Source: Lysobacterales bacterium (GTDB lineage Bacteria > Pseudomonadota > Gammaproteobacteria > Xanthomonadales > UBA2363). Taken from it: a stretch of DNA of 64,000 nt. The notes beneath the pieces are model-generated. The model was not told the DNA's origin. It saw only the letters and a list, made by a program, of their open reading frames with translations, and did no database searches. The position numbers and the translations under genes are program-made. The stretch spans positions 227,913 through 291,912 of the forward strand of contig JAHCAT010000003.1 in assembly GCA_019634735.1 (NCBI GenBank). The letters are read 5' to 3'. Numbering within the stretch: position 1 is the stretch's first letter; each line of letters opens with the position of its first letter. Below are positions 45,175 through 53,851 of this stretch, piece after piece.

Positions 45175-46872
45175 TCAGCCGGCCGCCGCGGCCCGTTTCT
45201 CGTGTTCCTCGCGCAGCTCCCGGCGCAGGATCTTGCCGACGTTGGTCTTCGGCAGGGCGTCGCGGAACTCGATCTCGCGCGGCCGCTTGTAGCCGGTCAG
45301 GTTCTCGCGGCAATAGTCGAGCAGGGTCTCCTCGTCGAGCGCCGGGTCCTTGCGCACCACGACCAGCTTGACCACCTCGCCGGCGCGCTCGTCGGGGATG
45401 CCGATCGCCGCCACCTCGAGCACGCCCGGGTGGGCGGCGACCACGTCCTCGATCTCGTTCGGATAGACGTTGAAGCCGGACACCAGGATCATGTCCTTCT
45501 TGCGGTCGACGATGTAGACGAAGCCGCGCGCGTCCATGCGCGCCATGTCGCCGGTGCGCAGCCAGCCGCTGCCGCCCAGCACCTTGTCGGTCTCGTCGGC
45601 GCGCTGCCAGTAGCCCTTCATGACCTGCGGGCCGCGCAGGCACAGCTCGCCGACCTGGTCGAGGCCGAGGTCGCGGCCCTCCTCGTCGCGGATCGCCGCC
45701 TCGGTGGAGCAGATCGGCAGGCCGATCGAGCCGTTGTACTCGGGCAGGTTCATCGGGTTGATGCAGGCCGCAGGCGAGGTCTCGGTGAGCCCGTAGGCCT
45801 CGATCAGCGTGCAGCCGGTGGTCTTCTTCCAGCGCTCGGCGACCGCGCGCTGCACCGCCATGCCGCCGCCCAGGCTCAGGTGCAGGCCGGAAAAGTCGAG
45901 CTGGTCGAAGCCCTCGGTGTGCAGCAGGCCGTTGAACAGCGTGTTCACGCCGGTGATCACCGTGAAGCGCCAGGGCTTGAGCTCCTTCACGAAGCCCTTC
46001 ATGTCGCGCGGGTTGAGGATCAGCAGGTTGCGGCCGCCGATCTGCATGAACACCAGGCAGTTCGCTGTCAGCGCGAAGATGTGGTACAGCGGCAGCGCGG
46101 TGACGATGATCTCGACGCCGGGCTTGCAGTGCCCGCCGATCCAGGTCTTCACCTGCAGCATGTTGGCGACCATGTTGCGGTGGGTCAGCATGGCGCCCTT
46201 GGCGACGCCGGTGGTGCCGCCGGTGTACTGCAGGAAGGCGACCTCGTCGCCGGTGATCGACGGCTCGTCGAGGTGCAGCCCGGCGCCCTTGCGCAGCGCC
46301 TCCCGGAAGCGGACGGTGTCGCGCAGGCCGTGCCGCGGCACCATGCGCTTGACGTGCTTGACCACGAAATCGACCAGGCGGCCCTTGAAGCCGGGCACCA
46401 TCTCGGCCACGGTGGTGAGGATCACCTTCTCGACCTTGGTGTCCGGCAGCACCTTCTCGACCGTGTCGGCGAAGTTCTCCAGCACCACGATCGCCCTGGC
46501 CCCGGAGTCGACCAGCTGGTGGCGCAGCTCGCGCGCGGTGTAGAGCGGGTTGGTGTTGACCACGGTGAGGCCGGCGCGCAGCACCCCGAAGATGGCGATC
46601 GGGTACTGGTGCACGTTCGGCATCATCAGGGCGACGCGGTCGCCGCGGCGCAGGCCCAGGGTGCCGGTCAGGAAGGCGGCGAAGTCGCGGCTGAGACGGT
46701 CGATGTCGCCGTAGCTGAAGGTGTGCCCGAACTGGGTGAACGCGGGCCGGTCGGCGAAGGTCCGGCAGGCCTCCTCGAGCACGGCGGGAATGGAGGGGTA
46801 GGCATCGGCGTCGATCTGCGCCGGCATGCCAGGCGGATAGCTGGCGAGCCAGGGGCGGGCGGCGTCGGTCAT
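45175..46872 (-). CDS. fadD: Long-chain fatty-acid-CoA ligase
   Basis: A 565-residue acyl-CoA synthetase activating fatty acids for beta-oxidation. The AMP-binding loop is LQYTGGTTGVAKGAMLTHRN, with YGLTETSP in the adenylation core, GWLRTGDMARMDARGF as the FACS signature and LPKTNVGKILRR at the C-terminus with the catalytic lysine. GGAGGG lies about five bases before the ATG at 46872. A perfect palindrome (46881-46898) abuts that site. It is the last gene of the strand block min-HExxH-fadD but probably has its own promoter. Confidence 0.93.
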   Translation of the reverse strand: MTDAARPWLASYPPGMPAQIDADAYPSIPAVLEEACRTFADRPAFTQFGHTFSYGDIDRLSRDFAAFLTGTLGLRRGDRVALMMPNVHQYPIAIFGVLRAGLTVVNTNPLYTARELRHQLVDSGARAIVVLENFADTVEKVLPDTKVEKVILTTVAEMVPGFKGRLVDFVVKHVKRMVPRHGLRDTVRFREALRKGAGLHLDEPSITGDEVAFLQYTGGTTGVAKGAMLTHRNMVANMLQVKTWIGGHCKPGVEIIVTALPLYHIFALTANCLVFMQIGGRNLLILNPRDMKGFVKELKPWRFTVITGVNTLFNGLLHTEGFDQLDFSGLHLSLGGGMAVQRAVAERWKKTTGCTLIEAYGLTETSPAACINPMNLPEYNGSIGLPICSTEAAIRDEEGRDLGLDQVGELCLRGPQVMKGYWQRADETDKVLGGSGWLRTGDMARMDARGFVYIVDRKKDMILVSGFNVYPNEIEDVVAAHPGVLEVAAIGIPDERAGEVVKLVVVRKDPALDEETLLDYCRENLTGYKRPREIEFRDALPKTNVGKILRRELREEHEKRAAAAG

Positions 46873-46880
46873 GGGTCCCT

Positions 46881-46898
46881 CCATTCGCTATCGAATGG
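46881..46898 (-). promoter_or_regulatory. Palindrome abutting the fadD ribosome-binding site
   Basis: CCATTCG-ATAG-CGAATGG on the coding strand, a perfect seven-base inverted repeat with a four-base spacer. Its right arm runs directly into GGAGGG. It could be an operator for a fatty-acid-responsive repressor or an mRNA hairpin that limits ribosome access. Confidence 0.5.
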
Positions 46899-46992
46899 CC
46901 GATTCCAGCACACGCCCGAAGCAAGCGGCAAGGCGCGCCGCACCACGGCCGCCGCCGCACCGGACGGGGTGGCGCGGAGGTTGCGTGAAGAC

Positions 46993-47517
46993 TCAGTGCG
47001 CGCCCGGGGACGGGATCGCCGCAGCGCCGGTGTCGTCCAGCAGGCCGCGTTCGGTCAGCCAGTCGCGGGCGTCGCCGGCATCCTGCTCGAACCACGCGCG
47101 GGCGCTGCCCAGCCGGAAGCTGTAGCCCCAGGCGTCCATGTCGGCCATCAGCCGGTCGCGGCCGACATCGGCCAGGCGGTCGGCCAGCACGATCTGCAGG
47201 AAGCAGGCGGCGTCCTCCTCGGCGATCGAGTCGGTGGCGTCGGTGTGGACCTCGGCACGGCGCGCCGGCGGCAGCACGATCAGGTGGCAGGCCTCGTGCA
47301 GGACCGAATGCACCGGCGTGTCGGCGCGGGCGTGAACGCAGCAACCGATCAGGCCCGCCTCGTCGTCGCCCCAGTAGCTGCCCGGGATCGCCTCGCCGTC
47401 GGCGACCGGCACCAGGCGCAGGCCGTATCCGGAGAGCAGGGCGGCCAATGCGCCGGCGTCGATCTCGCGCAGGCGCAGCACGCCCGCCGGCTGCGGCAGG
47501 TCAGGGGTCGCCGGCAC
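46993..47517 (-). CDS. Small protein with HExxH metallopeptidase-like motif
   Basis: A 174-residue soluble protein. Residues 74-78 are HEACH in a hydrophobic helix ([15 protein letters not shown]), the zinc-binding motif of gluzincin or metzincin peptidases. Downstream acidic residues ([13 protein letters not shown], about 96-108) could supply the third ligand. There is no signal peptide. Its first 17 bases overlap the end of minE, so it is co-transcribed with minCDE. I do not know the family's function; a cell-division link is only implied by position. Confidence 0.7.
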   Translation of the reverse strand: MPATPDLPQPAGVLRLREIDAGALAALLSGYGLRLVPVADGEAIPGSYWGDDEAGLIGCCVHARADTPVHSVLHEACHLIVLPPARRAEVHTDATDSIAEEDAACFLQIVLADRLADVGRDRLMADMDAWGYSFRLGSARAWFEQDAGDARDWLTERGLLDDTGAAAIPSPGAH

Positions 47518-47770
47518 CCTGGCGCTCGGGCAGGATCACGTTCATCTCCAGCACCTCGTGGTCGCCTTCGGTGGCCAGGCTGACCTCGACCGCGTCGGGA
47601 TCGACGTGCACGTACTTGCGGATCACCTCGAGCAGCTCGCGCTTGAGCATCGGCAGGTAATCCGGACCGCCGCGTTCGGCGCGGCCCTGGGCGATGATGA
47701 TCTGCAGGCGCTGCTTGGCCAGCGACGCGGTGTTCTTCTGCTTGCTTCGGAACAGGTCCAGCAATCCCAT
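47501..47770 (-). CDS. minE: Cell division topological specificity factor
   Basis: An 89-residue protein that stimulates MinD ATPase and drives pole-to-pole oscillation. It has the N-terminal membrane-targeting MGLLDLF, the contact helix [16 protein letters not shown] and a C-terminal dimer domain with LEMNVILPE. It starts three bases after the minD stop. Confidence 0.96.
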   Translation of the reverse strand: MGLLDLFRSKQKNTASLAKQRLQIIIAQGRAERGGPDYLPMLKRELLEVIRKYVHVDPDAVEVSLATEGDHEVLEMNVILPERQGAGDP

Positions 47771-47773
47771 GGC

Positions 47774-48583
47774 TCAGCCTCCGAACAGGCGCTTGAGCAG
47801 ACCCTTCCGCTCGGCCTCCGTGAAACGCAGCGGGCGGTCCTCGCCCAGCAGGCGGGCGACGGCATCGTCGTAGGCCTGGCCGGCCGGCGACTCGGCATCC
47901 AGGATCACCGGATTGCCCGAGTTCGAGGACTGCAGCACCTCCTCGGACTCCGGGATCACGCCGAGCACCGGAATGCCCAGGATGTCCTCGACGTCCTTCA
48001 GGCTCAGCATGTCGCCATCGGCGACCCGGCGCGGGCTGTAGCGGGTCAGCAACAGGTGTTCGCGCACCTTGCCCTCGCCGGTCTCGGCGCGCCGGGTCTT
48101 GCTGGCGAGCAGGCCCAGGATGCGGTCGGAATCGCGCACCGAGGAGACCTCCGGGTTGACCACCACCACGGCGCGGTCGGCGAAGTACATGGCGAGGAAG
48201 GCGCCCTTCTCGATACCCGCCGGGCTGTCGCAGACGATGTATTCGAACTCCTCGCGCATCTCGCCGAGGACGCGCTCGACGCCCTCGCGGGTCAGGGCAT
48301 CCTTGTCGCGGGTCTGCGAGGCGGCCAGGATCGACAGGTTCTCCTGGCGCTTGTCCTTGATCAGCGCCTGCTTGAGCGTGCACTCGCCGTTGATGACGTT
48401 GACGAAATCGTAGACCACCCGGCGCTCGCAGCCCATGATCAGGTCCAGATTGCGCAGGCCGACATCGAAGTCGATGACCGCGACCTTGTGCCCGCGGCGG
48501 GCCAGGCCCATGGCGATCGAGGCCGAGGTCGTGGTCTTGCCCACGCCCCCCTTGCCTGAAGTGACGACGATGACTTCGCTCAA
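47774..48583 (-). CDS. minD: Septum site-determining ATPase
   Basis: A 269-residue deviant Walker ATPase that recruits MinC to the membrane. The N-terminus SEVIVVTSGKGGVGKTTT contains the signature lysine, followed by VAVIDFDVGLRNLDL; the C-terminal amphipathic helix KGLLKRLFGG is present. The start codon is TTG (48583), supported by AGGAG eight bases upstream and by homology; no suitable ATG exists. It follows minC after 49 bases. Confidence 0.95.
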   Translation of the reverse strand: MSEVIVVTSGKGGVGKTTTSASIAMGLARRGHKVAVIDFDVGLRNLDLIMGCERRVVYDFVNVINGECTLKQALIKDKRQENLSILAASQTRDKDALTREGVERVLGEMREEFEYIVCDSPAGIEKGAFLAMYFADRAVVVVNPEVSSVRDSDRILGLLASKTRRAETGEGKVREHLLLTRYSPRRVADGDMLSLKDVEDILGIPVLGVIPESEEVLQSSNSGNPVILDAESPAGQAYDDAVARLLGEDRPLRFTEAERKGLLKRLFGG

Positions 48584-48632
48584 CGGAATGCTCCTGGTGC
48601 GGGGCGGGCATGAGCCCGCCGTAGGCTTGCGA

Positions 48633-49385
48633 TCATAGCGGCTCGAACAGCAGGCGCTCGCCGTCGAGGCGGACCTGGACGGCCTTGCCGCGCAGCGCGG
48701 CGGGGGCATCGTCGAGAACGCGGTAGTGGCCGGCCACGGCGACCAGTTCCGCAGAGAACTCCCGGCAGAACACGCGTGCCGCGGTGTCGCCTGCGGCGCC
48801 GGCCAGGGCGCGGCCGCGCAGGGCCCCGTAGATGTGGATGTTGCCGTCGGCGATCACCTCGGCGCCGGCGCCGACGCTGCCGACCACGGTGAGGTCCTGG
48901 CCACGCGCGTAGACCTGCTGGCCGGACCGGACATGCCCCTCGTGCAGACGGATACCGCCGGCCGGCGCGGCGGTGGCCGGGCGGGCGGGTTCGGGGGCGG
49001 GAGATGCCGGCGGGGGCGGCGCCGCGGCGGCAGCAGGGGCGGCGTCGCCCGGCTCGAAATTGGCCCGGAACCGGCTCAGCAAGGGCAGATCCAGGCTGCG
49101 CGCCAGGGCCTCGATATCGGGTGCGCCATAAGTCAGGGCGACCGGCAGCAGGCCGGCCTCGCGGACCGTGGCCAGCAGCTCGCGCACCTGCTGCAGCGAC
49201 GGGGCGCCGGTGAAGGCATTCAGGTCGACGATCACGGCGGCCCGGCCGAGCAGCTGCGGCGCCGCCTCGACCTTGGCGCGCAGTTCCGCTGCGATCGCGG
49301 CGCCGTCGAGCCGGCGCAGCTTGAGGGTGGCAACGCCGACCTGGCCGACGCGCAGGTCGCAGGCGGCGTCGTTGCCGGCCGCCAC
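48633..49385 (-). CDS. minC: Septum site-determining protein MinC
   Basis: A 250-residue FtsZ-assembly inhibitor. The N-terminal domain (about 1-110) includes LGRAAVIVDLNAF. A Pro/Ala linker (about 120-150, AAAAAPPPPASPAPEPA) joins it to the C-terminal beta-helix (VRSGQQVYARGQDLTVVGSVGAGAEVIADGNIHIYG, split here for reading: HVRSGQ, QDLTVVGSV, IADGNIHIYG). The GTG start at 49385 lies one base after the stop of the acetyltransferase gene. Confidence 0.92.
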   Translation of the reverse strand: MAAGNDAACDLRVGQVGVATLKLRRLDGAAIAAELRAKVEAAPQLLGRAAVIVDLNAFTGAPSLQQVRELLATVREAGLLPVALTYGAPDIEALARSLDLPLLSRFRANFEPGDAAPAAAAAPPPPASPAPEPARPATAAPAGGIRLHEGHVRSGQQVYARGQDLTVVGSVGAGAEVIADGNIHIYGALRGRALAGAAGDTAARVFCREFSAELVAVAGHYRVLDDAPAALRGKAVQVRLDGERLLFEPL

Positions 49386-49386
49386 G

Positions 49387-49998
49387 TCAGCCGCCCACCG
49401 CGGCGCGCCGACCCGGGTCGGCGTCGGGCAGGCTGCGGTCGCGCAGCCAGGGCAGGGCCGGCAGGGCGGCCGCGCCGGTCGCCAGCCAGGTCTCCTGGAC
49501 CCAGGGGTAGCTGCACAGCTCGCGGGCCATGACGCAGGCGCGACCCTGGCCGGGCAAGGCGACTTGCCCGGTCTCCCGGAAGCCCAGCGAGGCATGGAAC
49601 AGCAAGGCGGCGTCGTCGCGCGGCTCGAGGGCGACCTGGCAGCCCAGCACCGGCACCCTGACCTCGGCGAAACTGATCAGGTCGGCGTACAGCACCCGGC
49701 CCAGGCCCAGGCCCCGGAATCCGGAGGCGACCACGATGCGGTCCACGAAGAGGAATCGCGGGTGGCGGGCCCGGAACCAGTGGTAGCCGGCGTTGCCGTC
49801 TCCGGATCCGGCGTCCAGCGCGACCAGAAAGCCCGCGACGGCGCCGTCGACCTCGGCGATCCGGAAGTAGGGAGCCCGCCGGAAGCGCCACTGGAGGTCG
49901 GCGGCGCCGAGCGGCGCGACGGCCCGGCCTGCCTCTTCGTTGAGGGCGGCGACCGTGGCAAGGTCGTCCGCCAGTGCGTCGCGCAGGCGCAGGGTCAT
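49387..49998 (-). CDS. GNAT-family N-acetyltransferase
   Basis: A 203-residue protein with a GNAT fold: an N-terminal LRLRDALADDLATVAAL opening, the acetyl-CoA loop VASGFRGLGLGRVLY (an R/Q-x-x-G-x-G/A type motif) and the late LFHASLGFRETGQV. The last ~40 residues are Pro/Arg/Asp-rich and beyond the domain. The substrate is unknown. The stop is one base before the minC start, so it is the first gene of the min operon here. Confidence 0.85.
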   Translation of the reverse strand: MTLRLRDALADDLATVAALNEEAGRAVAPLGAADLQWRFRRAPYFRIAEVDGAVAGFLVALDAGSGDGNAGYHWFRARHPRFLFVDRIVVASGFRGLGLGRVLYADLISFAEVRVPVLGCQVALEPRDDAALLFHASLGFRETGQVALPGQGRACVMARELCSYPWVQETWLATGAAALPALPWLRDRSLPDADPGRRAAVGG

Positions 49999-50138
49999 CG
50001 TCTCTCCAGGTCGGCCCCGTCCGTCCGGGGCGGGGCAAGGCGGGCATTATCCCGGAGCGCGCGGCATTGCGCGACACCGGCCCCAGTCGTGACTTTAGGC
50101 GGCTGCGCCGTCGCGTCGCCCCCTCTAGCATGGCGGCC

Positions 50139-51281
50139 ATGCCCACGGTCCGCCTCAGCTCCGCCCTCATGCTCCGCTATGCCGGGCTGTTCACCTGGGC
50201 CTGGGTCGGGCTGCCGTTGTTCTTCGCCGGCGCAGCTCCGCACAGCTTTCCCTACCTGGCCTGGTGGGCGTGCTACCTGGCCTTCGGTGGCGCCTACTGG
50301 CTGGTCTCGCGGGACCTGGGGCGCGCCCCGGGCCTGTTCCGGCTGGCGGCCCTGGTGGTGATGAGCGCCGCGCCCGCCGCGATCAGCCACTTCAGCGAGA
50401 CCGGGCTGGGTGGCGCCCTGCTGCTGGTCAGCGCCGGGGTGTTGCCTTGGCTGCTGTCGCCGGTGGTCGGCCTGGCCTGGCTGATCGCCCAGAACCTGGC
50501 CATGGTGCCGGTGTTCGCCGTGCGCGAAGACTTCACCGTGCTCGACGCCCTGCTCCAGGTCGGGCTCTTCTTCGGGTACACCAGCTTCACCTTCGTCACC
50601 TCGATGGTCGCCAAGCGCCAGGCCGAGGCCCGCGACGAGCAACGCCGCCTCAATTCCGAATTGCGCGCGACCCGCGCCCTGCTGGCCGAATCCAGTCGCG
50701 CCAACGAGCGCGTGCGCATCTCCCGCGAACTGCACGATCTGCTCGGCCACCACCTGACCGCCCTGTCGCTCAACCTCGAGGTCGCCGCGCACCGCACCGA
50801 GGGCGATGCCCGCGCCCATGTTCGCCAGGCGCAGTCGCTGACCCGCCTGCTGCTGGCGGACGTCCGCGAGGTGGTCAGCGTGCTGCGCGCCGACACCGCC
50901 ATCGACCTTCGCGAGGCGCTGGAGCGGCTGGTCGAGGGCGTGCCGGGCATTCAGGTGCATCTGGAGCTGCCCGGCGACCTCGCGGTGGAGGACGCCGAGC
51001 GCGCCCAGGTGCTGCTGCGCGTCGCCCAGGAGTCGATCACCAACGCCGTGCGCCACGGCCGGGCCGGCCACCTGTGGCTGCGCTTCACGCGCGACGATGC
51101 GGGCCGCATCGAGGTGGTCGCCCGCGACGATGGTGTCGGATGCGATGCGGTGGCGGCCGGCAATGGCCTGCGCGGCATGGCCGAGCGCCTGCGCCGCTAC
51201 GGCGGGGAGTTGAGTTTCGAGTCCACGGCAGGGCAGGGTTTCCGCCTGCGCGCCCTGCTGCCAACAGGAGACCTTCCATGA
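50139..51281 (+). CDS. DesK/NarX-type sensor histidine kinase
   Basis: A 380-residue kinase with five to six transmembrane helices (about 8-165), a coiled linker, and a HisKA_3 dimerisation domain whose phospho-acceptor lies in ISRELHDLLGHHLTALSL. A HATPase domain follows with AQESITNAVRHG and ARDDGVGCD...GNGLRGMAERL. It has no periplasmic sensor domain, so the helices probably sense membrane state, as in DesK. ATG 50130 is an alternative. The stop overlaps the regulator ATG (ATGA). Divergent from the acetyltransferase gene. Confidence 0.88.
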   Translation: MPTVRLSSALMLRYAGLFTWAWVGLPLFFAGAAPHSFPYLAWWACYLAFGGAYWLVSRDLGRAPGLFRLAALVVMSAAPAAISHFSETGLGGALLLVSAGVLPWLLSPVVGLAWLIAQNLAMVPVFAVREDFTVLDALLQVGLFFGYTSFTFVTSMVAKRQAEARDEQRRLNSELRATRALLAESSRANERVRISRELHDLLGHHLTALSLNLEVAAHRTEGDARAHVRQAQSLTRLLLADVREVVSVLRADTAIDLREALERLVEGVPGIQVHLELPGDLAVEDAERAQVLLRVAQESITNAVRHGRAGHLWLRFTRDDAGRIEVVARDDGVGCDAVAAGNGLRGMAERLRRYGGELSFESTAGQGFRLRALLPTGDLP

Positions 51282-51919
51282 TTTCCGTGATGCTGGTGGA
51301 TGACCAGACCCTGGTCCGTCAGGGTGTCCGCAGCCTGCTGGCGCTGTCCGACGACATCGACGTGGTCGCCGAGGCCGCCGACGGCGACCAGGCCATCGAG
51401 ATGGTGCCCAAGGTCCGGCCCGACGTCGTCCTGCTCGACATGCGCATGCCGGGCAAGTCGGGGCTGGACGTGTTGCGCGCACTGTCGGCCAGCGGCGAGC
51501 TGCCGCCGACCATCATCCTGACCACCTTCGACGACGACGAGCTGGTGCTCGCCGGCCTGAAGGCCGGTGCGCGCGGCTATCTGCTCAAGGACGTCAGTCT
51601 GGAGCAGCTGGTCGAGGCGGTGCAGACCGTGGCGGGCGGCGGATCGCTGGTCCGTCCGGCGGTGACCGAGCGACTGCTGACCGGGCTGGACCGCATGCAG
51701 AACAGCTTCGCGAGCCTGGACCAGCCCGATCCGCTGACCGACCGCGAAACCGAGATCCTGCGCCTGATGGCGGGTGGCTACAGCAACAAGGAGATCGCCA
51801 ACTCCCTCAATGTCGCCGAGGGTACGGTCAAGAACCACGTGTCGAACATCCTCTCCAAGCTGGGTGTCCGTGACCGCACCCGCGCCGTGCTCAAGGCCTT
51901 TGAGCTGGGCCTGGTCTGA
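51278..51919 (+). CDS. LuxR/NarL-family response regulator
   Basis: A 213-residue regulator paired with the kinase just upstream. The receiver has VMLVDDQTLVRQG, phospho-acceptor Asp in VVLLDMRMPGKSG and Lys in YLLKDVSLE. The LuxR helix-turn-helix reads NKEIANSLNVAEGTVKNHVS. AGGAG lies about eight bases before the ATG. Targets are unknown; the SRPBCC/GyrI-like gene downstream is separated by more than 500 bases. Confidence 0.92.
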   Translation: MISVMLVDDQTLVRQGVRSLLALSDDIDVVAEAADGDQAIEMVPKVRPDVVLLDMRMPGKSGLDVLRALSASGELPPTIILTTFDDDELVLAGLKAGARGYLLKDVSLEQLVEAVQTVAGGGSLVRPAVTERLLTGLDRMQNSFASLDQPDPLTDRETEILRLMAGGYSNKEIANSLNVAEGTVKNHVSNILSKLGVRDRTRAVLKAFELGLV

Positions 51920-52465
51920 GGCGGGGACGGCGTTCGGCGCCTGCCCGGTGCGGCGCGCGGGACCGGTCGCTCTGCGCGCCGGAAACCACCCGCGAACGCG
52001 TGCAGCATGCGCATCGAGTCGGCGCCGGCCCACGCCCACGAGGTCGTTATCGAAGCCTGGTCCAGGCGAGTTGGCGCCGTTTCCGTCCTGGCGCGCGCGT
52101 GGTCCTGTGGCCGACCGTGTGAAAAGGCCATCAGGTATTGCCTTCGAAACGATGCGCAACCCATTGATTCATGGATTCCAGGTCCCCTGTGAGCCGTGGG
52201 TGATCCGGGGCCGGTGCCGGTCCACGGGCCAGTGGGGCAGCGGGGCCGCACCGGCCCGGGTCGCGCAGCCGTGGCACGCGTGCCCGCGGCGGCGTCCAGT
52301 CGCGATCGCCAGGACGGCGCCCCATCGTCCCGGCACCTGCGCGTGCAACAACGCGAACGCTGCGACGGGGCGATCCGGCACCGCGTTCAGCGGCCGTTGG
52401 CAATCGACCCCCCGCGCCGCTACCATTCCGGGTCGCTCGATCCAACGCACCCGGAGAAGACCTCA
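51920..52465. other. 546-bp gap with a promoter-like element near its end
   Basis: No gene with credible codon pattern or homology was seen. Near the right end TTGGCA (52397-52402), an 18-base spacer and TACCAT (52421-52426) form a plausible sigma-70 promoter for the SRPBCC/GyrI-like gene. The rest shows no strong hairpin or repeat. Confidence 0.5.
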
Positions 52466-53515
52466 ATGCGTTTCATCAAGGAGTTGCTGCTGGCCGCGAT
52501 CTTCACCGCGGTCTTCTTCGTGGTGCTGATGGCCCTGCTGCCCAGCAAGGCGAGGGTGGAACGTTCGCTGGACATCCACCACCCGCCGGTGCAGGTCTAC
52601 GACATGGTCAAGTCGTTCCGGCAGTTCCCCACCTGGTCGCCGTGGCGCAAGCGCGATCCCGCCATCAACTACACCTTCAGCGAGCGCAGCAGCGGCCCGG
52701 GTGCGCGGGCCGAGTGGGCGAGCAGCCGTGACGCCTACATCGGCAACGGCAGCATGGAAGTGGTCGAGCAGGTCGATGGCGAACGTATCCGTTACCGCCT
52801 CGAAGCGCCGTTCCGTGGCGAGTCCAAGACCCTCGACCTTCGCCTGCGCGAGAACGATACCGGCGGCGTGCTGGCGACCATGATCATGGAGGTCGATTAC
52901 GGTTGGGACCTGATCGGCCGCGTGCACGGCATGTACCTTGAAAGCCACGTCGGCGACGACCTGCTGTTCGCGCTCGCCCAGGTCAAGACCCGGGTCGAGT
53001 CGCTGCCCGACGTCGATTACTCCGACGAGTACGACGACCGGCCGCCGGTGCTGGTCACCATGCACCCGAAGAACGTCATCGCGATCAACGGCCAGGCCGC
53101 CACCAACCAGCCCTATTCGATCCAGCCGACGGTCCGGCAGTTCACCCAGACGCTGGTCGCCCTGATCGACATCCAGCGGCTGACCAGGACCGGCCCCCGG
53201 ATCGCCGTGCTCAACCGCTACGGCCAGAACTACGACTTCACCGCCGCGATCCCGATCCTCGAGACCGAGGCCAACCTGCCGGAGAACGTCTCGTTCGGGG
53301 TCATTCCTGGCGGCAACTACCTCAAGGTCGCCCACGTCGGCGCCCGATGGGACCTGCCCCGTCAGCGCGACATGCTGATGGCCTGGGCCGGTGCCAACGG
53401 GTACCGCATGAACGGCAACCTGTTCGAGGAGTTCCTCAACGACTCCGGTGGCGAGGGCGACAACGGCATCCGCGAGGCCGACCTCGAAACCAACCTGTAC
53501 CTGCCGGTCCACTGA
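52466..53515 (+). CDS. Membrane-anchored SRPBCC plus GyrI-like domain protein
   Basis: A 349-residue protein with one N-terminal transmembrane helix (FIKELLLAAIFTAVFFVVLMALLP). A polyketide-cyclase/START-like SRPBCC domain follows (about 35-180, FRQFPTWSPWRKRDPAINY is a typical entry), then a GyrI/SOUL-like effector-binding domain (about 200-345, with VSFGVIPGGNYLKVAHVG). Both are ligand-binding folds without known catalysis. GGAGAAG precedes the ATG. It lies upstream of the ABC system in the same direction but is 336 bases away. It may sense or carry a small hydrophobic molecule. Confidence 0.75.
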   Translation: MRFIKELLLAAIFTAVFFVVLMALLPSKARVERSLDIHHPPVQVYDMVKSFRQFPTWSPWRKRDPAINYTFSERSSGPGARAEWASSRDAYIGNGSMEVVEQVDGERIRYRLEAPFRGESKTLDLRLRENDTGGVLATMIMEVDYGWDLIGRVHGMYLESHVGDDLLFALAQVKTRVESLPDVDYSDEYDDRPPVLVTMHPKNVIAINGQAATNQPYSIQPTVRQFTQTLVALIDIQRLTRTGPRIAVLNRYGQNYDFTAAIPILETEANLPENVSFGVIPGGNYLKVAHVGARWDLPRQRDMLMAWAGANGYRMNGNLFEEFLNDSGGEGDNGIREADLETNLYLPVH

Positions 53516-53851
53516 CCGGCCGCGGCGTCGCCCCGTGGGCGGCGCCGCGCAGTGCGACACGTGGCATTCCTGCCGGGCCGTGGGGCGATCCGGCAGGGCC
53601 GGGCGCCCCGCACCTGCAGGCCGCCGGCCGCGTCGGCCCCAAGGCAGAGCGGTTCCGGGAACTTTTCCCGCCTGTCGCGTTCATTGCCGGTCGCGTTCGC
53701 CGTACAGCGCCCGCGTTCCACCACGCACATCGCGTTCCGTCCGCGCCCAGGGGTGGTCCGGACCGGCGGCCAGGGCCGCCCTCCGAACCGCGTCCGCCAG
53801 CCAGGCGGGACCGCAAGGTTCCACCGCATTGCCCACCATCGGGATCAGCGC
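53516..53851. other. 336-bp gap before the ABC transport operon
   Basis: No gene, strong hairpin or clear promoter was identified. It should hold the promoter of the operon starting at 53852, but I cannot place -35 and -10 boxes with confidence. Confidence 0.4.

Noticed and set aside
46885..46925. Possible fourth copy of the dispersed repeat near CGCTATCGAATGGCCGATTCC
   Set aside because: Only a few short words agree and the local palindrome explains them better.
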